Positions 10,593 through 23,820 of a DNA stretch of 64,000 bases are shown one piece after another. The notes beneath the pieces were generated by a model. The model saw only the letters and a list, made by a program, of their open reading frames with translations, was not told the origin of the DNA and made no database searches. The stretch is from Prochilodus magdalenae (lineage: Eukaryota > Chordata > Actinopteri > Characiformes > Prochilodontidae): the NCBI GenBank assembly GCA_024036415.1, contig JAMWET010002871.1, positions 631,001-695,000 on the forward strand, written 5' to 3'. The first letter of the stretch is position 1; every line of letters starts with the position of its first letter. Made by a program: the position numbers and the translations under genes.

Positions 10593-11400
10593 ATGAGAGC
10601 ATCTGCGGATACCGGAATCAGGCATGGCGGAAAATGCAACCAAGTTCTTGGACTGAACTTTGGAGGCATTGTAAAACATCCCAGCATATTCCTGGAGAGA
10701 ACTCACAATCCAAGCTGGAAGGACTCGGGTACAGAGGCTTGTGGGTACAGTTGTCTTTTAGCAGAACAGAGGCACTTCAGGAAACAAGGGCCCGGCAATG
10801 CCCTGCTCTCCTTCTCTCTCTCTGGGCCGCTCGGAGGAGATTGGGAGATTTGTTTTCGCCGGGTCTCGCGCTTGTGACATCGGGGCGAGTCGGACGGTTG
10901 AGTGCGCTTGCTCTCTGCTGACGTATGGCCCCGCTGATGCGCTGTGACTGGACCCAGCACACACCATCCAGCACGCATTAACTACAACCGCTGGGCCTAA
11001 TCTGTCTCTATATGTCCCTCGGCGGCCTCGGGCACCCTGCACATAAAGCTTTCTCCTCGTGCCCTTTGAATGCAAGCCGCACCACAAAGCCATGGCGGGC
11101 TCTAATTTGCTCCCCTATCTAGATTATTGTAAAAGTAGACGTTTTAATTAGGTTGCGAGGCCTATCAGGAAAAGGTTGGAGTAATTATACGGTAATTATG
11201 ATCTTTATTAGATAGCAAGCTCCAGGCAAATAATGCAGTACAATCTTATTGATGGGCAGAATACAAACAAGCCTGAAGAGGTAAATATTGAAAGACTAGG
11301 CCGAATAGCATTTAGTGTCACCAGAGTCCATATAAAATACTGAACTAAAATATTTGTACTGAGTAATGAGTCAAAGGCAAGAAATATTTCAATGTTGCAT
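10593..11400. other. High-complexity block, candidate conserved non-coding DNA
   Basis: No gene is seen. Positions 10780-11100 are CpG-containing. Positions 11100-11330 are AT-rich but not repetitive and carry several homeodomain-type cores ('tttaattagg', 'agtaattata', 'ggtaattatg', 'gcaaataatgcag'), a texture common in vertebrate developmental enhancers. Conservation is not demonstrated. Confidence 0.35.
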
Positions 11401-11940
11401 GTGTATGCTGTTATGCTCTTACTGGTGCCATTATTATACTAATAATAAAAAAAATAAATTAATTAAAAAAAAATATATATATATATATGTATGTATAAAT
11501 ATATCTATAGATAGATAGAAAGACAGACATACAGATATAGATAATACAATTAAGATAAATAAAATGTAAAATTTTTTATCATTAAGTCTTTTTTTATATA
11601 TCAATTTAATATAGCAAATATTTAGTATTTCAAAGAACTTCCATACATAAACATTATATCCATGTAAATATAAAAAAATTGGAATTTATCATTAAGTATA
11701 ATATTCAATGTCAAACATTGTAGAATTTCTACTTTTTATTTATAAACATGTATATTTTATTTTGTTTAATTATTACAAGCAGTTTTAAATATAGAAATAA
11801 TTAGTTTATTAGTTTAATTAACTAAATAAATAGTTAATTAATTTACAGTAAATATACATATAGAATTAAGATAAATGTTTAAAGACGATGGAATTTATAA
11901 TTGAGTACAATATTACCTGACCAATATTACCAAATTTAAC
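11401..11940. repeat. AT-rich low-complexity region
   Basis: More than three quarters A+T, with a (TA)n run near 11470-11490 and many short poly-A and poly-T runs. It leads into the tetranucleotide array. No gene. Confidence 0.8.
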
Positions 11941-11982
11941 ATGGAAATATTGCCATATGTTTCCATATATAAAGAAACGTCC

Positions 11983-12387
<405 letters not shown>

Positions 12388-12937
12388 CTACATCAAACCC
12401 TTACAATCCCAGACTTACTACATTAATACACTGTTATTACACAGTAACTACAAGCACTACAATGTAAACAGGCTAGGACACTTGTAGGTTAAAGAAGTGT
12501 GTAATAACTCTTTGGGCCCGGGCCAACTTAAATCACTGCCATGAAACAATACCAATATTATACCATATATACATCTATAACACGTGCAATATCACGTGTA
12601 TGTAAAGATATTTCCATTGACTTCCAGGTCAGAAGAATGAAATCGGACAATATCACATACCACATACTCAAATATAATATATACATAGCTCTGATTTATG
12701 GCCAGACAATCCACAGACCCAATAAAAGAGTCAGTATGGCGCATAGAATTAACATTAACGTATACTTACTATATGTGTGCATATGCAGTTGATGCACATA
12801 CGTAGTTGGCCATAATGCATATAGAAGTGAATGCTAATGGAATAAATAGAAGAGAATATCATATCACAGTGTTGCATATAGAACTGAGATATTTACATTG
12901 ACCTCAGAGTCAACAGCAAACAACGTAGACATAGTAC
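12388..12937. other. Non-coding stretch with loosely repeated motifs
   Basis: AT-rich unique sequence. The motif 'ttgacttccaggtcag' / 'ttgacctcagagtcaac' recurs here (12617, 12899) and again at 13312 and 13385. It may be a very old tandem repeat. No gene. Confidence 0.4.
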
Positions 12938-13188
12938 ATCATCGCTGTCCAAAGAAAAACAGGTATCTCCAAAATGGCACTTTACAGGAGAGGCCAAAAA
13001 CCAAATTTCATTTGAATGGAAGTCAATGGAACCAGACGTCTTTCTAAGCAGCTTTGGGCCGTTTCTGTTGGTCTATTCTTCATGAAATTTCCACACAGTG
13101 TAAACAGCAGCTCATGTGATCAAATGAGCCATAAAAGTAAAAATCAACAAAAATTGAGATACATGTTTCCTTTGGACAGCAACGATAT
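12938..13188 (+). mobile_element. Palindromic MITE, family M, copy a
   Basis: One of eight family copies. The left terminus 'atcgctgtccaaagaaaaac' and the right terminus 'tttggacagcaacgat' are inverted repeats. The subterminal 'ggtatctccaaaatgg' is mirrored near the other end as 'attgagatacatg'. Internal landmarks are 'tacaggagaggccaaaaac', 'caatggaaccagacgtct', 'tctgttggtct' and 'gtgtaaacagcagctc'. There is no coding capacity. The superfamily was not determined. Confidence 0.85.
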
Positions 13189-14309
13189 GTAGATTGATAT
13201 GTTACATACTATGTGCACCGGCCCAACGCGGTAAATACTGAGAGAAAAGGCTTCATAGAATTTATTATCACCGGAGTCAATATTCCATACAGCATTAGGA
13301 CGCTTACATTGACTTTGAAGTCGATACTGAGCAGCACGTCCAGATTGTGTATACGAGTACAGTTTGTGCATGCTACTTGGCATCGACTTAGAAGTCAACA
13401 CACACACAGACCCGCACCCTGACCCCCCCGTACGCCATATATATAATGCCTGTACCCGCAGGATCAATGGAGCAGTACGGCCCTTTAAGCTAGAGCCTCC
13501 GTCTTGGGAGCAGGTCAAGCCCGGGTCCAGCCTGCGGCTATGAATCCTGCCTTCAGCCTGCATCTGCAGTGCTGTGCTGATGATGCGTGGAGCTGTGTTT
13601 ATAAAGCAGCACCCGGCTGCAGCGCAGAGATCCAGACCCTTCCAAAGAGATGGAGAGGCTGGACGAGGCATCAGTCCGGCACGTCTCGGGCTCGGCACCG
13701 CGTAATTGGCACAAACGGCCTTTCGCTAACTAGCAACTTATGGCTCCCTCGGGTCCTGTTAGCTGGGGGCCTTCTAGCCTGTGATGGGTCCATGCATGGG
13801 TGTTTATGTGAATGCATTGTGTTGCGTATTGTATATCTCCTTGTTGTTGTTTATTGTTTATGTATTTGTTTACAAACAAAAGTCTTACATTTCAGTTTAT
13901 GCTTTTTCAGGAAATGCTTCTTAGGACTGCATTAGGCTGCATTCCTTAGGACCTGTATTAGAACCTAATCACAGGGATGCTGTGTGTTATAAACACTTTG
14001 TTACGACGTTAATTGAGCATGAATTATCATATTACTGAAACGTACTGGTCGTAATGGAAAAGCTTAATGCATAATAAATCAAATATTGTGCCGTGTGTGA
14101 TGTGGGGCCTACCAGACCAAAAATAAAGAGCTTATTAAATCATCACTATGTTTTCTGTGAAGTCGAGGGAAACCGTGGGGGTTACTAAGACATGGTTCTT
14201 TTAATAAAGCTTATATTAACACTAATAACCCATTTATTCACTATACATGAAGTCCAGTTCATGAGGACCTGCATTTGGTACATAGTCAGGGACATATACT
14301 TCTTTTCAT
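13189..14309. other. High-complexity non-coding block
   Basis: No gene is supported. A GC-richer middle (13430-13790) gives open frames on both strands without recognisable domains. Position 13800 onward is AT-rich unique sequence. Confidence 0.4.
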
Positions 14310-15160
14310 TCCACCTTAAAGGGGACAGCAGGTAATAGCTACTCTTCTGAGGGTTGAGAATAGAACTAGAATTTGGAGGAGGGTGGAATGGGGAATTTGG
14401 ACAAGTAGTGTGAGGTACCAGGATGTAGCTGCTATGCCATTTAAGGTGGAATGGGGAAATTCAAACACGAGGCTGGATAAGTAGCAAGAGATATGAAGAT
14501 ATAACTGCTATGCCATTTAAGGTGGAATAGGGAAATTCAAACAAGAAGTTGGACATGTAGCATGAGGTACCAGGATGTAACTGCTATGCCATTTAAGGTG
14601 GAATGGGGAAATTCAAACAAGAAGCTGGACAAGTAGCATGAGGTACCAGGATGTAGCTGCTATGCCATTTAAGGTGGAATGTGGAAATTCAATCAAGAAG
14701 CTGGACATGTAGCATGAGGTACCAGGATGTAACTGCTATGCCATTTAAGGCGGAATGGGGAAATTCAAACACGAGGCTGGACAAGTAGCAAGAGGCTTGA
14801 AGATATAACTGCTATGCCTTTTAAGGTGGAATGGGGAAATTCAAACAAGAAGCTGCACATGTAGCATGAGGTACCAGGATATAACTGCTATGCCTTTTAA
14901 GGTGGAATGGGGAAATTCAAACAAGAAGCTGCACATGTAGCATGAGGTACCAGGATATAACTGCTATGCCATTTAAGGCGGAATGGGGAAATTCAAACAC
15001 AAGGCTGGACAAGTAGCATGAGGCATCAATATATCACTATTATGCCTTTTAAGGTGGAATGGGAACATTCAAAACAAGATGCTGGGCAAGTAGTATAAGG
15101 CACCAGGATGTATTGCTATACCATTTAAGGTGGAACTGGAAATTTCAAACAAGACCTCAG
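14310..15160. repeat. Minisatellite, 76 bp unit, about 11 copies
   Basis: The landmark 'atgccatttaaggtggaatg' recurs at 75-78 bp steps: about 14435, 14513, 14588, 14664, 14740, 14816, 14892, 14968, 15043 and 15119. Each unit holds 'gaaattcaaac', then 'aagctggacaagtagcatg', then 'aggtaccaggat', then 'ataactgct'. Copies alternate between 'aggtaccagg' and 'agatatgaag'/'aggcttgaag' variants, hinting at a two-unit higher order. Confidence 0.95.
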
Positions 15161-15329
15161 CTTCAAGTCAGGCATAAATTTGACTGGACATACATGCAGG
15201 TCTTTCCAGACTGTAGCTGGACACTGGCATCTAACCTGGCATAACTTTTATCCACTCAGGTGCTGCCAACAACCAAACACACTCAGTGCTTAGCACTTAG
15301 CTTCTACGCAATGCTAGCGGCTCTGGGGT

Positions 15330-15954
15330 TTCCAAGCAGAAATGGTGCTCTTTCACTGAGGCAGTTCTGAGGCAGTCATCAGTTCATGCAGGTTCTAGGG
15401 TGTGTCAGGTGACTTCTGGGGTTTCCATTAAAGTGTTTAATTCAACAATACTTCAGGATTTGTTCTACATTGGGAAGAAATAGTTCAGGTCCACAGTGAT
15501 GGTCCTGAATTTGCTCCATTTCTACACAGTCTGACTGTGGATTGGTGGGTGGGGTCCAAACTCTTCAGAGATGATGCCTGATGAGCAGCAACAACTCTTC
15601 TTCCGAGGTCCTCAGATATTTCCTTTGCTAAAGCCATCATACATTTCCACAAACTTGTGTTGTGAAGCTCTGGCTGGTGTAGATCCCTGTTCTTTAAATA
15701 AAGCAGGACGCCTACTCACCCCTGATCTTCATCCCATTGATTGGAAACCCCCGACATGCTTTTGCCACTCACAGAAGTGTAATATCTGGTTTTTCATGCA
15801 ACTAATGAATGAAAGTCAAATATTGCTGTCTCATGTTTTAACTGGGTTCTTCTTACCTGCTTTTAGAACCTGTGTAAAAATCTGATAAAATTTTCAGTTC
15901 CGATTTATGCAGAGATATAAAAAATTATAATGTGTTCACAAAGTTTCCAGCACC
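15330..15954 (-). pseudogene. Tc1-like transposon 5' part with transposase N-terminus remnant
   Basis: On the minus strand the end 'ggtgctggaaactttgtg' (15937-15954) matches the terminal inverted repeat of a common fish Tc1-like element. After an AT-rich leader, minus-strand frames near 15520-15640 give ISEDLGRRVVAAHQA, then LKSLDPTHQSTVRL. This fits the family's N-terminal helix-turn-helix (usual pattern VVxAHQAGKGYKxISKxxGxHQSTVR) with internal decay. The catalytic half is missing; recognisable homology fades towards 15330. The element is a dead, truncated copy. Confidence 0.65.
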
Positions 15955-16380
15955 AAAATACTCAAATATTAAAATAAAAATAGAAAAGAAAACAACAACT
16001 CATAATAAAACAGAAAAGAGTCCACATCTGGTTGTTAAAAAGGGGTTGGAGCTATTAAATATGCGAAGTTGGCATGATTTCAAAAGTTAGTGATGAGGGA
16101 AAATTGTACTGTTGAGTTCAGAGAACATGTTGTAGTATTAGGCTTATTAAACGTGTAGTAACATTGTAATAAACTGTCAGACATTAATAAGATGTGTATT
16201 TTTTTTTTTATTTTTTTTTTTATATGTCAATTTATATAAGCTCAATAATCAGCATACCAAAGGGCATACCATGTATGCCTACATCTAATAAGCCAATACA
16301 CATACGTTTTTTTTCACGGACTAAATGAATACAGCTCAACACACAGTGACTATATTCAAAGATGATCAAGGCTCTACTGA
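15955..16380. other. AT-rich non-coding stretch
   Basis: Contains A-rich and T-rich runs (a T-rich run near 16200-16222). No gene and no identifiable repeat family. Confidence 0.6.
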
Positions 16381-17340
16381 ACCCTCAATGCACACTCCTT
16401 AAAACCAAGCCTTACTAAGTACAGCAATGCCAATTTGGTGTCTGTTTGCGTAATGAATGGCGTATCTCCGAGATCTCAGTGATGGACCACTGACTAATTG
16501 ACTAATCCTATGCAATGCCATCTCAGCACACAGACATTCATCAAACAGTCCTAATAGCTTCACACAGCATTACTTATATCGCATTAGGTTATGAACCGGT
16601 TGCCGAGATTGACCTTGGGCGACTGGTGGAGCACAACAGACTACCGATAATTACATTCGGGCTGAGCGGAACCAAACGGCTTTTTGTACGTGGCCATAAA
16701 CAGACGGTTCCACGACCAAGAAAATCTGAGAATGAACATTGCATCCTTATTTAATAATCCTTGTGAGGAGTAATATAGGATAAAGCTTCCGGCTACGAGC
16801 GTTCCTCAGGAGCCGGATTAGAGTGCCGTTACATGAGACAATTTATCTGGCAAATTACTTCCAAGTCAATGCCAAGTGGCATTCGAGCTTCTGTACACAC
16901 AAAAGTACTGAGCCAGAAATCGTATCATAATTGAGATGCACAGTGAAGCACATGCTAGCAGCAATCAATAGCAAATCTGCAGCTCCCTCCCAACATATCT
17001 ATTTTATTATTATTATTATACAGCGTTTTTTTTATTATTGAACGTACAGTCGGGAGCTGTAATCCTCCAAACCGCATACCGCTGTTTACATCTTTCTGAA
17101 TTCTGTCCGAGAGTGAGGGATTTAAGAGAGGGAGAAAGAGAAACACAACCTGCCAGGCTTACAGAAAGGGAGTTATTTGCCCTCTTCCAGTCTTGCTCGG
17201 GATAAGCCACCTTTTGACATGCGCCCTGTTTGACCTGCTTTGCCTTCTTTGTTGTCGCGATGTTGCGAAGCCCGACGCTTTTGCATACGTCTGACCGTTC
17301 AGCCTGCAGCCCTCCCCATTCACGTTGAACTGATGAGGTC
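16381..17340. other. High-complexity block, candidate conserved non-coding DNA
   Basis: Unique sequence with balanced composition, no tandem structure and no recognised coding motif. Motifs such as 'ccgataattacattcgg', 'gacaatttatctggc' and 'cttatttaataatcc' give it a regulatory-DNA texture. The open frames present are short and unremarkable. Confidence 0.3.
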
Positions 17341-18768
17341 TATAACGTGGCACGATTCAGGGTAACCAGGCGGAACCGAGGTCATTTACATGCGGTCATA
17401 TGCAAATGTTCGGGCTCCCCCAGTCAAATGATACGTTTTGTTGATGTTGGAAATGAAAGTGAGCATTTACTGTACAATTACTGCTTACCCAATTCAACAT
17501 GTGTTTTATTTAGGAACCTTACACCCAATATATACTAGCAAATAAATAAAAACTGGAATAAGATATCCTAAAGTTTCATATATTGTTAAGGATGTGCTGG
17601 AAAACTGTGTTGCCACTTCACGTGTACAGTAAATAAACAGAAACTGCAATCAAATATACAGAAAATCCACAGTAAAATACATAATCTGTTATAAATGTGC
17701 TAGACAATCAACAAAACCATCAAACTCAATAGCTAGTTTGGAGAAAGTGTCAGTCCAATTCATTCAGTTTTGAGCTTCCTGGTTCTGTGATGTCACAAAA
17801 ACCATCCATATATCCATATATCTACAGTATACCCATTCACAATTACAATGAGGCATAATTCAGACTAGCCAGTCAGAACCGAGGACATTTGCATCAGTCA
17901 TAAAGGCATATGCAGTTTATTGAAATATGCAAAACCATCTTAGACATCAGTGCATTAGGCAGGACTACAAAACTCAACCTACTTAGTGGCGTAAACGGGT
18001 GGGTCCAATAAATCTGGTCTGTTTTGAATCCATTGTTTCTGCGATCTGACCAATACATTTCCATATATCCACCCATTCGGACTACAGTCTCACAATGAGG
18101 CATAATTCAGAGTAGCCAGTCAGAACTAAGGACGTTCACATCCGTCTAAAGGCATATGCAGTTTATTGAGACATGCAAAACCATCTTTGACATTAATGTA
18201 TTAGACAGGGCTACAAAACTCAACAGATACAAGTGTGGCTACGGTAGGGGGTTGGTCCAATTAGCCAGTCAGCTTTGAATCCATTGGTTCTGTGATGCCA
18301 CAAAAACCAAAACACTTACATGTACCAACCCATTCAACCTGCAGTCCATCACAATTTATATACAAGTGACAAAGCTTCCAATGAGGCACAATTCAAGCTA
18401 GCTAGTCTAAACTAAGGATATATACATCAGTTTTAATGGTATATGCAGTTTATTGACATACGTAAAACTATATTTTTGGTTTTACAGGGCATTTTTAGTG
18501 AGTGCATTAAGCAGGACTACAAAACTCAACAGTGACTTTCAGTCTAAACAGGGTCCGATAAATTCAACCTGCTTTCAGTCCATTGTTTCTATAATGTCAT
18601 AAAAACCAATACACCTACATATATCCACACATTCAGCCTACAGTCCGCCAATGAATTTAATTTCATTGTTTCGGGTTGTCATAAGGAACAATGCATTTAC
18701 ATATGCAATTAGTCTACACCAACTTGGCCTAGCCATTCATACTGAACTTTTTGATTTTGGAAGTTGCA
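17341..18768. repeat. Diverged tandem array, about five units of 250-290 bp (first interval longer)
   Basis: The landmark 'aatgaggcataattcag' or a variant occurs at about 17350 (mutated), 17847, 18093, 18380 and 18649 (mutated). It is followed by 'tagccagtcagaac', 'gaggacatttgcatcagtc', 'catatgcagtttattga', 'gcaaaaccatctt', 'actacaaaactcaac' and 'ccattgtttctg'. Substitution levels are high, so the array is old. A family M MITE lies at its right edge. Confidence 0.8.
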
Positions 18769-19024
18769 TATCGTCGCTGTCCAATGAAAAACATGTATCT
18801 CCACTTTTGTCCATTTTTACTTTTATGCATCATTTGAACACAGCAGCTGCCGTATACACTGTGTCCAAATCTCATGATGAATCGACCAACAGAAATGGTC
18901 CAAAACTGTTTGGAAAGACGTCTGGTTCCATTGACTTACATTAAAGTTAAATGAGGTTTTTGGCCTCTCCTGTAAAGTTGCCATTTTGGAGATACTTGTT
19001 TTTCTTTGGACAGCGACGATATAT
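18769..19024 (-). mobile_element. Palindromic MITE, family M, copy b
   Basis: The best preserved pair of ends in the window: 'atatcgtcgctgtccaatg' on the left and 'ctttggacagcgacgatat' on the right. The orientation is opposite to copy a ('gacgtctggttccattgac' then 'ggcctctcctgtaaagttgc'). It is flanked by 'gc' plus 'atat' on both sides, so the exact target duplication is ambiguous. Confidence 0.9.
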
Positions 19025-19254
19025 GCAATTTGTCTATATGCAAAACCCCCTTTCCACATTTGTGCTAATAATTATTATTACTTTTATTTTTTTTTTAAAA
19101 AAGAATCCTTGTCCTGGCCAGTATAGGCAGCAACACATAACCTATAAACCACAATGTCCATGTTTTTTAATATATAAAATTATATAGATAATTACTAATA
19201 GAATATTATGATGGATAATTAATTAAAGTCCTAAAAACTCAACTAATTACTAAT
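19025..19254. other. AT-rich stretch
   Basis: Contains poly-T and short A+T runs. No gene. Confidence 0.6.
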
Positions 19255-19870
19255 AATAACTATTAACGAACCATGATAAAGGTGTGTAGGGTGTGTAAGC
19301 AATACCAAGGTGCGTCCATATAAATGACATATCCATAATCCATTGCAAGCTCCTTTTTAGCTTCCAGTAATAAACAACAATCATTAAAATAAAAATAAAA
19401 ACCCAATTTCATCCTTAATTTCTTTAGCAAATGCAAAAATATGAGAAGAGAGAATAATCTAATACTAAACCATGATATTTGTATCACAGATTTCAACCGC
19501 AGCTTTGTTAATATTAAAGTTTCAGACCATAAAATCTGTGGTTTATATAAGTCTCTCGTAACACGCTTGGTGGTGAGTAGTTGCTGAAGAGGATCATCAC
19601 CTTTATAGATATGTAAAACTGCATTTCATACAGAATCACAAAGATTATTGATATATACAGTAATGAGCTGAGGCCCCAGAATTGATCCTTGAGGTACACC
19701 CTTAGCCATTTTCACAGGGAGCAGACATGAAACCATTAGGCTGCACATATTGTGTTCTGCCAGGTAAGTAATTTTCAAACTGAGGAAAGGTGTTTTAAGA
19801 TAATCCAATACTCATGAGTCTAGATTGCCTTCAATAATTTGATCAACCATTAAACTACCTTTGACCCGAA
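19255..19870 (-). pseudogene. Non-LTR retrotransposon reverse transcriptase remnant (L2/Rex/Jockey-like)
   Basis: Minus-strand frames contain KGVPQGSILGP, then YINNLCDSV, the conserved block before the catalytic YADD of LINE reverse transcriptases. Upstream, another frame reads NYLPGRTQYVQPNGFMS, a usual preceding block. Downstream, after frame changes, come LRMKLGFYF and AMDYGYVIYMDA, which match the C-terminal domain of fish L2/Rex-like elements. The YADD segment itself is destroyed. Several frameshifts and stops show that it is dead. It encoded the enzyme that copies LINE RNA at the target site. Confidence 0.8.
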
Positions 19871-21291
19871 TGTGCAAGCTAGCACTAACACTTTGCAGCC
19901 AGGATGACATTCTGTGGTTATGAAGTCCTTTACTACAACCAGTTAAGCCAAATCATCATGATTCTGACCTTTGACCTTGCCATACCATCTCAGTGGAGTC
20001 ATCATTCTATCATTCTATAGTTGCCATTATATTAGGAGCTGCAGGTCTTTCAGGTAATCAGGTAAAACCAAAGTCCATGCGCTGTTCTACACGTCCCCTT
20101 TAGGCATCTATACCAAAGTGCCCTAAACATACCAGCAAGCTGTGTCAGGAGTAGTAGCTGAGTTGCTTTGGCAGCAGTAGAGTATATTTGGAGTAGCTGA
20201 TGTTGCTATAGTGTTTAATAGTAGACTCGCTTTTATGCAACATCAATTCAATGCACAGGAGTGTTAGCAGCGCTAGAGGCGATTTTCTAAAACCAGAGAA
20301 ATCCAGCTTAGGGCCAGAGTTCCTAACACAGGCATGACGCCTGACTGCAGAATGATGTACAACTTCAGAGGCCTATGAGGCCCCTACTCTGCTACTCTGA
20401 TATGAAAAGTGTCAGCGAAACATTAGCATTCCTGGGTATTCAGCGGCATTAGTGCAGGCATTGAGTGAAAAGTCGGTAACACGAGGTGACATTTCGCGAA
20501 TCCATCACGGCACATAACCACAGGGCTCATGAGCGGCATCCTTTATAGAAATCTGAAAAGACAAAAACAGGAATTTGCGGGCCCCTTTTAAGGCAGAAAC
20601 AAATCTGTCACGGCATGTTAATGGCTAAGGAAGGCAAATAATAGCACGGGGGATGCTCTCCCTGTCACTGTGACTAAGCCATTACCTCTGTGGGCCAAAC
20701 AAGCTCCGAACCATTTTAGCAAGGGTGGTAACAAATCAATTCGGGCCCATTTGGAGCCGCGAGGAGCGACTTATTTGTCCAATCCTTCACGGAGCGCTCG
20801 GTGTCTTTCCTGCGCAAACCCAACAGCCCACCTGCTCGGAACTGCTTTAGAACCACTTCCCTTCATCCAAAATGGAGGAGAGGAAAAAAAGGAGAGAAAC
20901 ACGAGAAAATCATTGAGAGTCATCGATTTTTCCTCAGGAAATCATCAAGGCGAAAGGTGAGGTAGATGAAAGCCAGACGTGGAGGACGTGGAGAGCGAGG
21001 AGTCTAATTCCGCCTTTCTAACGCCGAGCCTGGGGCTATTCCAGGCTGCGGCCGAAAGATTGCTGCTTGAGTCAGCCACCAAGGCTCTGTCACCGAACGA
21101 AGAAAGTTCTGACTGAGTGAGGCACGACTCAGAATAACGATTCAAAATCATACACAAGCTTCAAAGAAGCTGTCAAAAACATTAGCTTAGCTACATTAGC
21201 TTCTTTCGTTTTACACTGGAGCTGTGAGGCCAATGCAGCTAAGACGTTATAGCTAACTCCCTGATCAGTACTGTGCTAAGTGTGTCCTCAC
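19871..21291. other. High-complexity non-coding block
   Basis: Unique sequence without a supported gene. The part at 20460-20960 is mixed in composition with CpGs and could be a conserved element. Open frames at 20670-20960 (+) and 20945-21157 (-) lack recognisable domains. Confidence 0.35.
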
Positions 21292-21394
21292 TCACTGTTG
21301 TAGTGAGTTATAGTTATCATGGTTTCCCTCATTCTTGCCAAATCTCAACATGATTTGATTCCCTGGACCGAAAAAGGTGGTGGTAACTTCCTGC

Positions 21395-21795
21395 AGAGGG
21401 CGCTGCATAGGAAAGATGAGGCTATAAACACTGCTGGCTGTGAGTGACTGGATCCACAGATTGGGAAGAGGTGCTACAGTGCAGGGAATGTCTCGTTCCA
21501 TGTGTGGAAAATGGCTCCCATCCAGATGGTAATGATTGTCTAAAAGGAGTGACTGAGCATGTGGGCGTGGCCAAGGACCATAGTGTGAAGGAAGTAGCTG
21601 AATCTACTGCTGTATGGAAGCGTAAGGTGTTATGGGTCTACCAGTGGCTGAAATTGGGAATTCTCGTCAGAGTTGTCCCAGGCAAGGCACCTGCCATATC
21701 TCGTCCAACTGCATAATCTGAATATTGATGTGGCCTACATCCAGAAACTTGTCCAGTCCATGCCACATCCAATCCCAGCTGTTATTGATGTTTGT
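21395..21795 (+). mobile_element. Transposase HTH remnant, family copy B
   Basis: A plus-strand frame holds VGVAKDHSVKEVAES, then TAVWKRKVLWVYQWLK, the same helix-turn-helix block as copy A, with one codon lost before QWLK. The upstream part 'gattgggaagaggtgctac', 'agtgcagggaatgtc', and 'cctgcagagggcgctgcat' are shared with copy C. The right end ('cttgtccagtccatgcc', 'aatcccagctgtta') joins the CA-rich array directly. Confidence 0.55.
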
Positions 21796-21814
21796 GGACA
21801 TACAGTATATCCAT

Positions 21815-21913
21815 ATATACCCCCACACAGACACACACATATATACCCCCCCCCACACACATATACACACACACACACATATATACCCCCACACACACAC
21901 ATATATACCCCCC

Positions 21914-21961
<48 letters not shown>

Positions 21962-22329
21962 CCCCCCCCCACACACACATATACACACACACACACACAT
22001 ATATACCCCACCACACACACATATATACCCCCCACACACATATACACACACACACACACATATATACCCCCCCACACACAAATATACCCACACAGACACA
22101 CACATATATACCCCCCACACACATATACACACATATATACCCCCCCACACACAAATATACCCACACAGACACACACATATATACCCCCCACACACATATA
22201 CACACACACACACATATATACCCACACACACACACATACACACACACACACACACATTCATACCCACACACACACATATACCTCCACACACACACACATA
22301 TCCCCCCAGACACACACACACATATATAC

Positions 22330-22368
<39 letters not shown>
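21815..22368. repeat. Compound microsatellite: (CA)n with TATATACCCCC blocks
   Basis: An alternation of (AC)n stretches with 'acatatataccccccc' modules, about 550 bp long, without G except for a few 'cagacac'. Frames stay open on both strands for about 200 codons (THTHIY on +, CVCVCV on -). They are artefacts. Alternating purine-pyrimidine CA runs can form Z-DNA, and the C runs give G runs on the minus strand. Confidence 0.97.
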
Positions 22369-22369
<1 letters not shown>

Positions 22370-23550
22370 TATACATCCAGAGTTTCAAAGATCCAGAGAT
22401 TTTTCTAAGACATCTAGAAAGACACCTCTTGGACCAATGGTCTTGGACCAATAACAGATCAGTGCTGTGAGAAGCCTCTTTGTTTAACGCGTCTATCTCT
22501 GACCCCAAGCATGTTTTCTCCGTTTGTGCCATGGGGTACATTTTACCAGCACTTCAAAACCGCGACCACCATGTTGGAGGTATGCAGTTTTGCATCACAC
22601 TCTTCTAACCTTTAACAGACACCATGTGTTGTGTTATGTTAATTACAATAGCATTGCTGAGCTACGACACTCTGGGGATCCGGAGATGCTAGGCCGTATT
22701 TAACACGGTGGCGTCTCATGCTATTTCCCACGACACCGAAGAATACAATGCACCGAGTGTTCACTTCACTCAAAAGCATTCTACCTCATTCCAACTGGGG
22801 TAAAACAGAGGGAGCCGAGGTGGGAAGTGTGGGTAAGCGGAATGACAGCACTGTGTTGAGGTAATGCATTTCAGCCATTAGTGCACTGTGAACACCAGCA
22901 GACCACGAAACCAAAGCTACACCCTAAATAAAGATAAAGAGGCTAAAGATGGTGCTTTGGAGCGACACCAGTGGCATATGGTATTTCCTCAGTGCTTGTA
23001 CTTGATGGCTGTTTTGACTGGACATCAGTAGAGAAAGGATTAGGGTGCTGCTTGAGCCCAGTACTGTAAGTTTGATCTATCCTCTGGATCACCTTTACCC
23101 CGGTCGGGAAAGCTGCGAAGAGGCTGGCATCGAGAGAGCCTGAATTATCAGCCGGTGCGCTTGTGTTTGCATACAAGTAATAAAATCTTTAATGAATCTT
23201 TCATAAATATTTTATGAATTGAAATGTATCCGTAAACACGGCGAGAGGTTCGATAGCGATTAAAGCCTGGGAAGCTCTGCTCTGGGAATTGAGTGTTGAG
23301 ACGTTCTGCGGCACACTGAGAAGCCTCACACTGAGAGGCTTGAGACCACACATAGAGTGAGCTGGCATCATTTGATTGTATGCACAAGTTTGGGTGACCA
23401 GGGTTTGCCAAAAATGGCAAGTTCACGTAGAAAATCAATACAGCATGAAACACGACACGACGTAATCTAACCAGGGGTGCAAAACGGAAGACCATGCACA
23501 GGACTGCACATAGCATATCATTACAAAGGCCCTGGAAAGAAAAATCTGAA
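22369..23550. other. High-complexity non-coding block
   Basis: No gene or repeat is recognised. The minus-strand frame at 23148-23516 (122 codons) has a hydrophobic start but no known domain. The AT-rich part at 23165-23260 next to GC-richer sequence could be regulatory. Confidence 0.35.
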
Positions 23551-23559
23551 GTGCCTTCA

Positions 23560-23820
23560 TGAGTTTATTTATTAAATAAATAAAAAAAATGTATTTATTT
23601 TTTCATTTATTTATTTGTTTGTTTGTTTTATTTCATTTTTAAATAAATTTTATTTATTAATTTATTTTATTTATTTATTCATTTATTTATTTTTTATTTT
23701 TAATCATTTTTTTAATTAGTAAAACATACAAAAAATATATTTCTATTATCACTCAATTTTCAGGCATGAAAAAAATAATAAAATTAAATAAAAATGAAAT
23801 AATAAAAAAAAAAAAAACAC
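23560..23820. repeat. AT-rich low complexity, (ATTT)n-like
   Basis: Runs of 'atttattt' and 'aataaaat' with a poly-A tract near 23803-23815. No gene. Confidence 0.85.

Noticed and set aside
21667..22541. Overlapping 193-268 codon frames on both strands
   Set aside because: They lie in the CA/TATACCCCC array and encode THTHIY and CVCVCV repeats; openness comes from the lack of stop triplets in the repeat.
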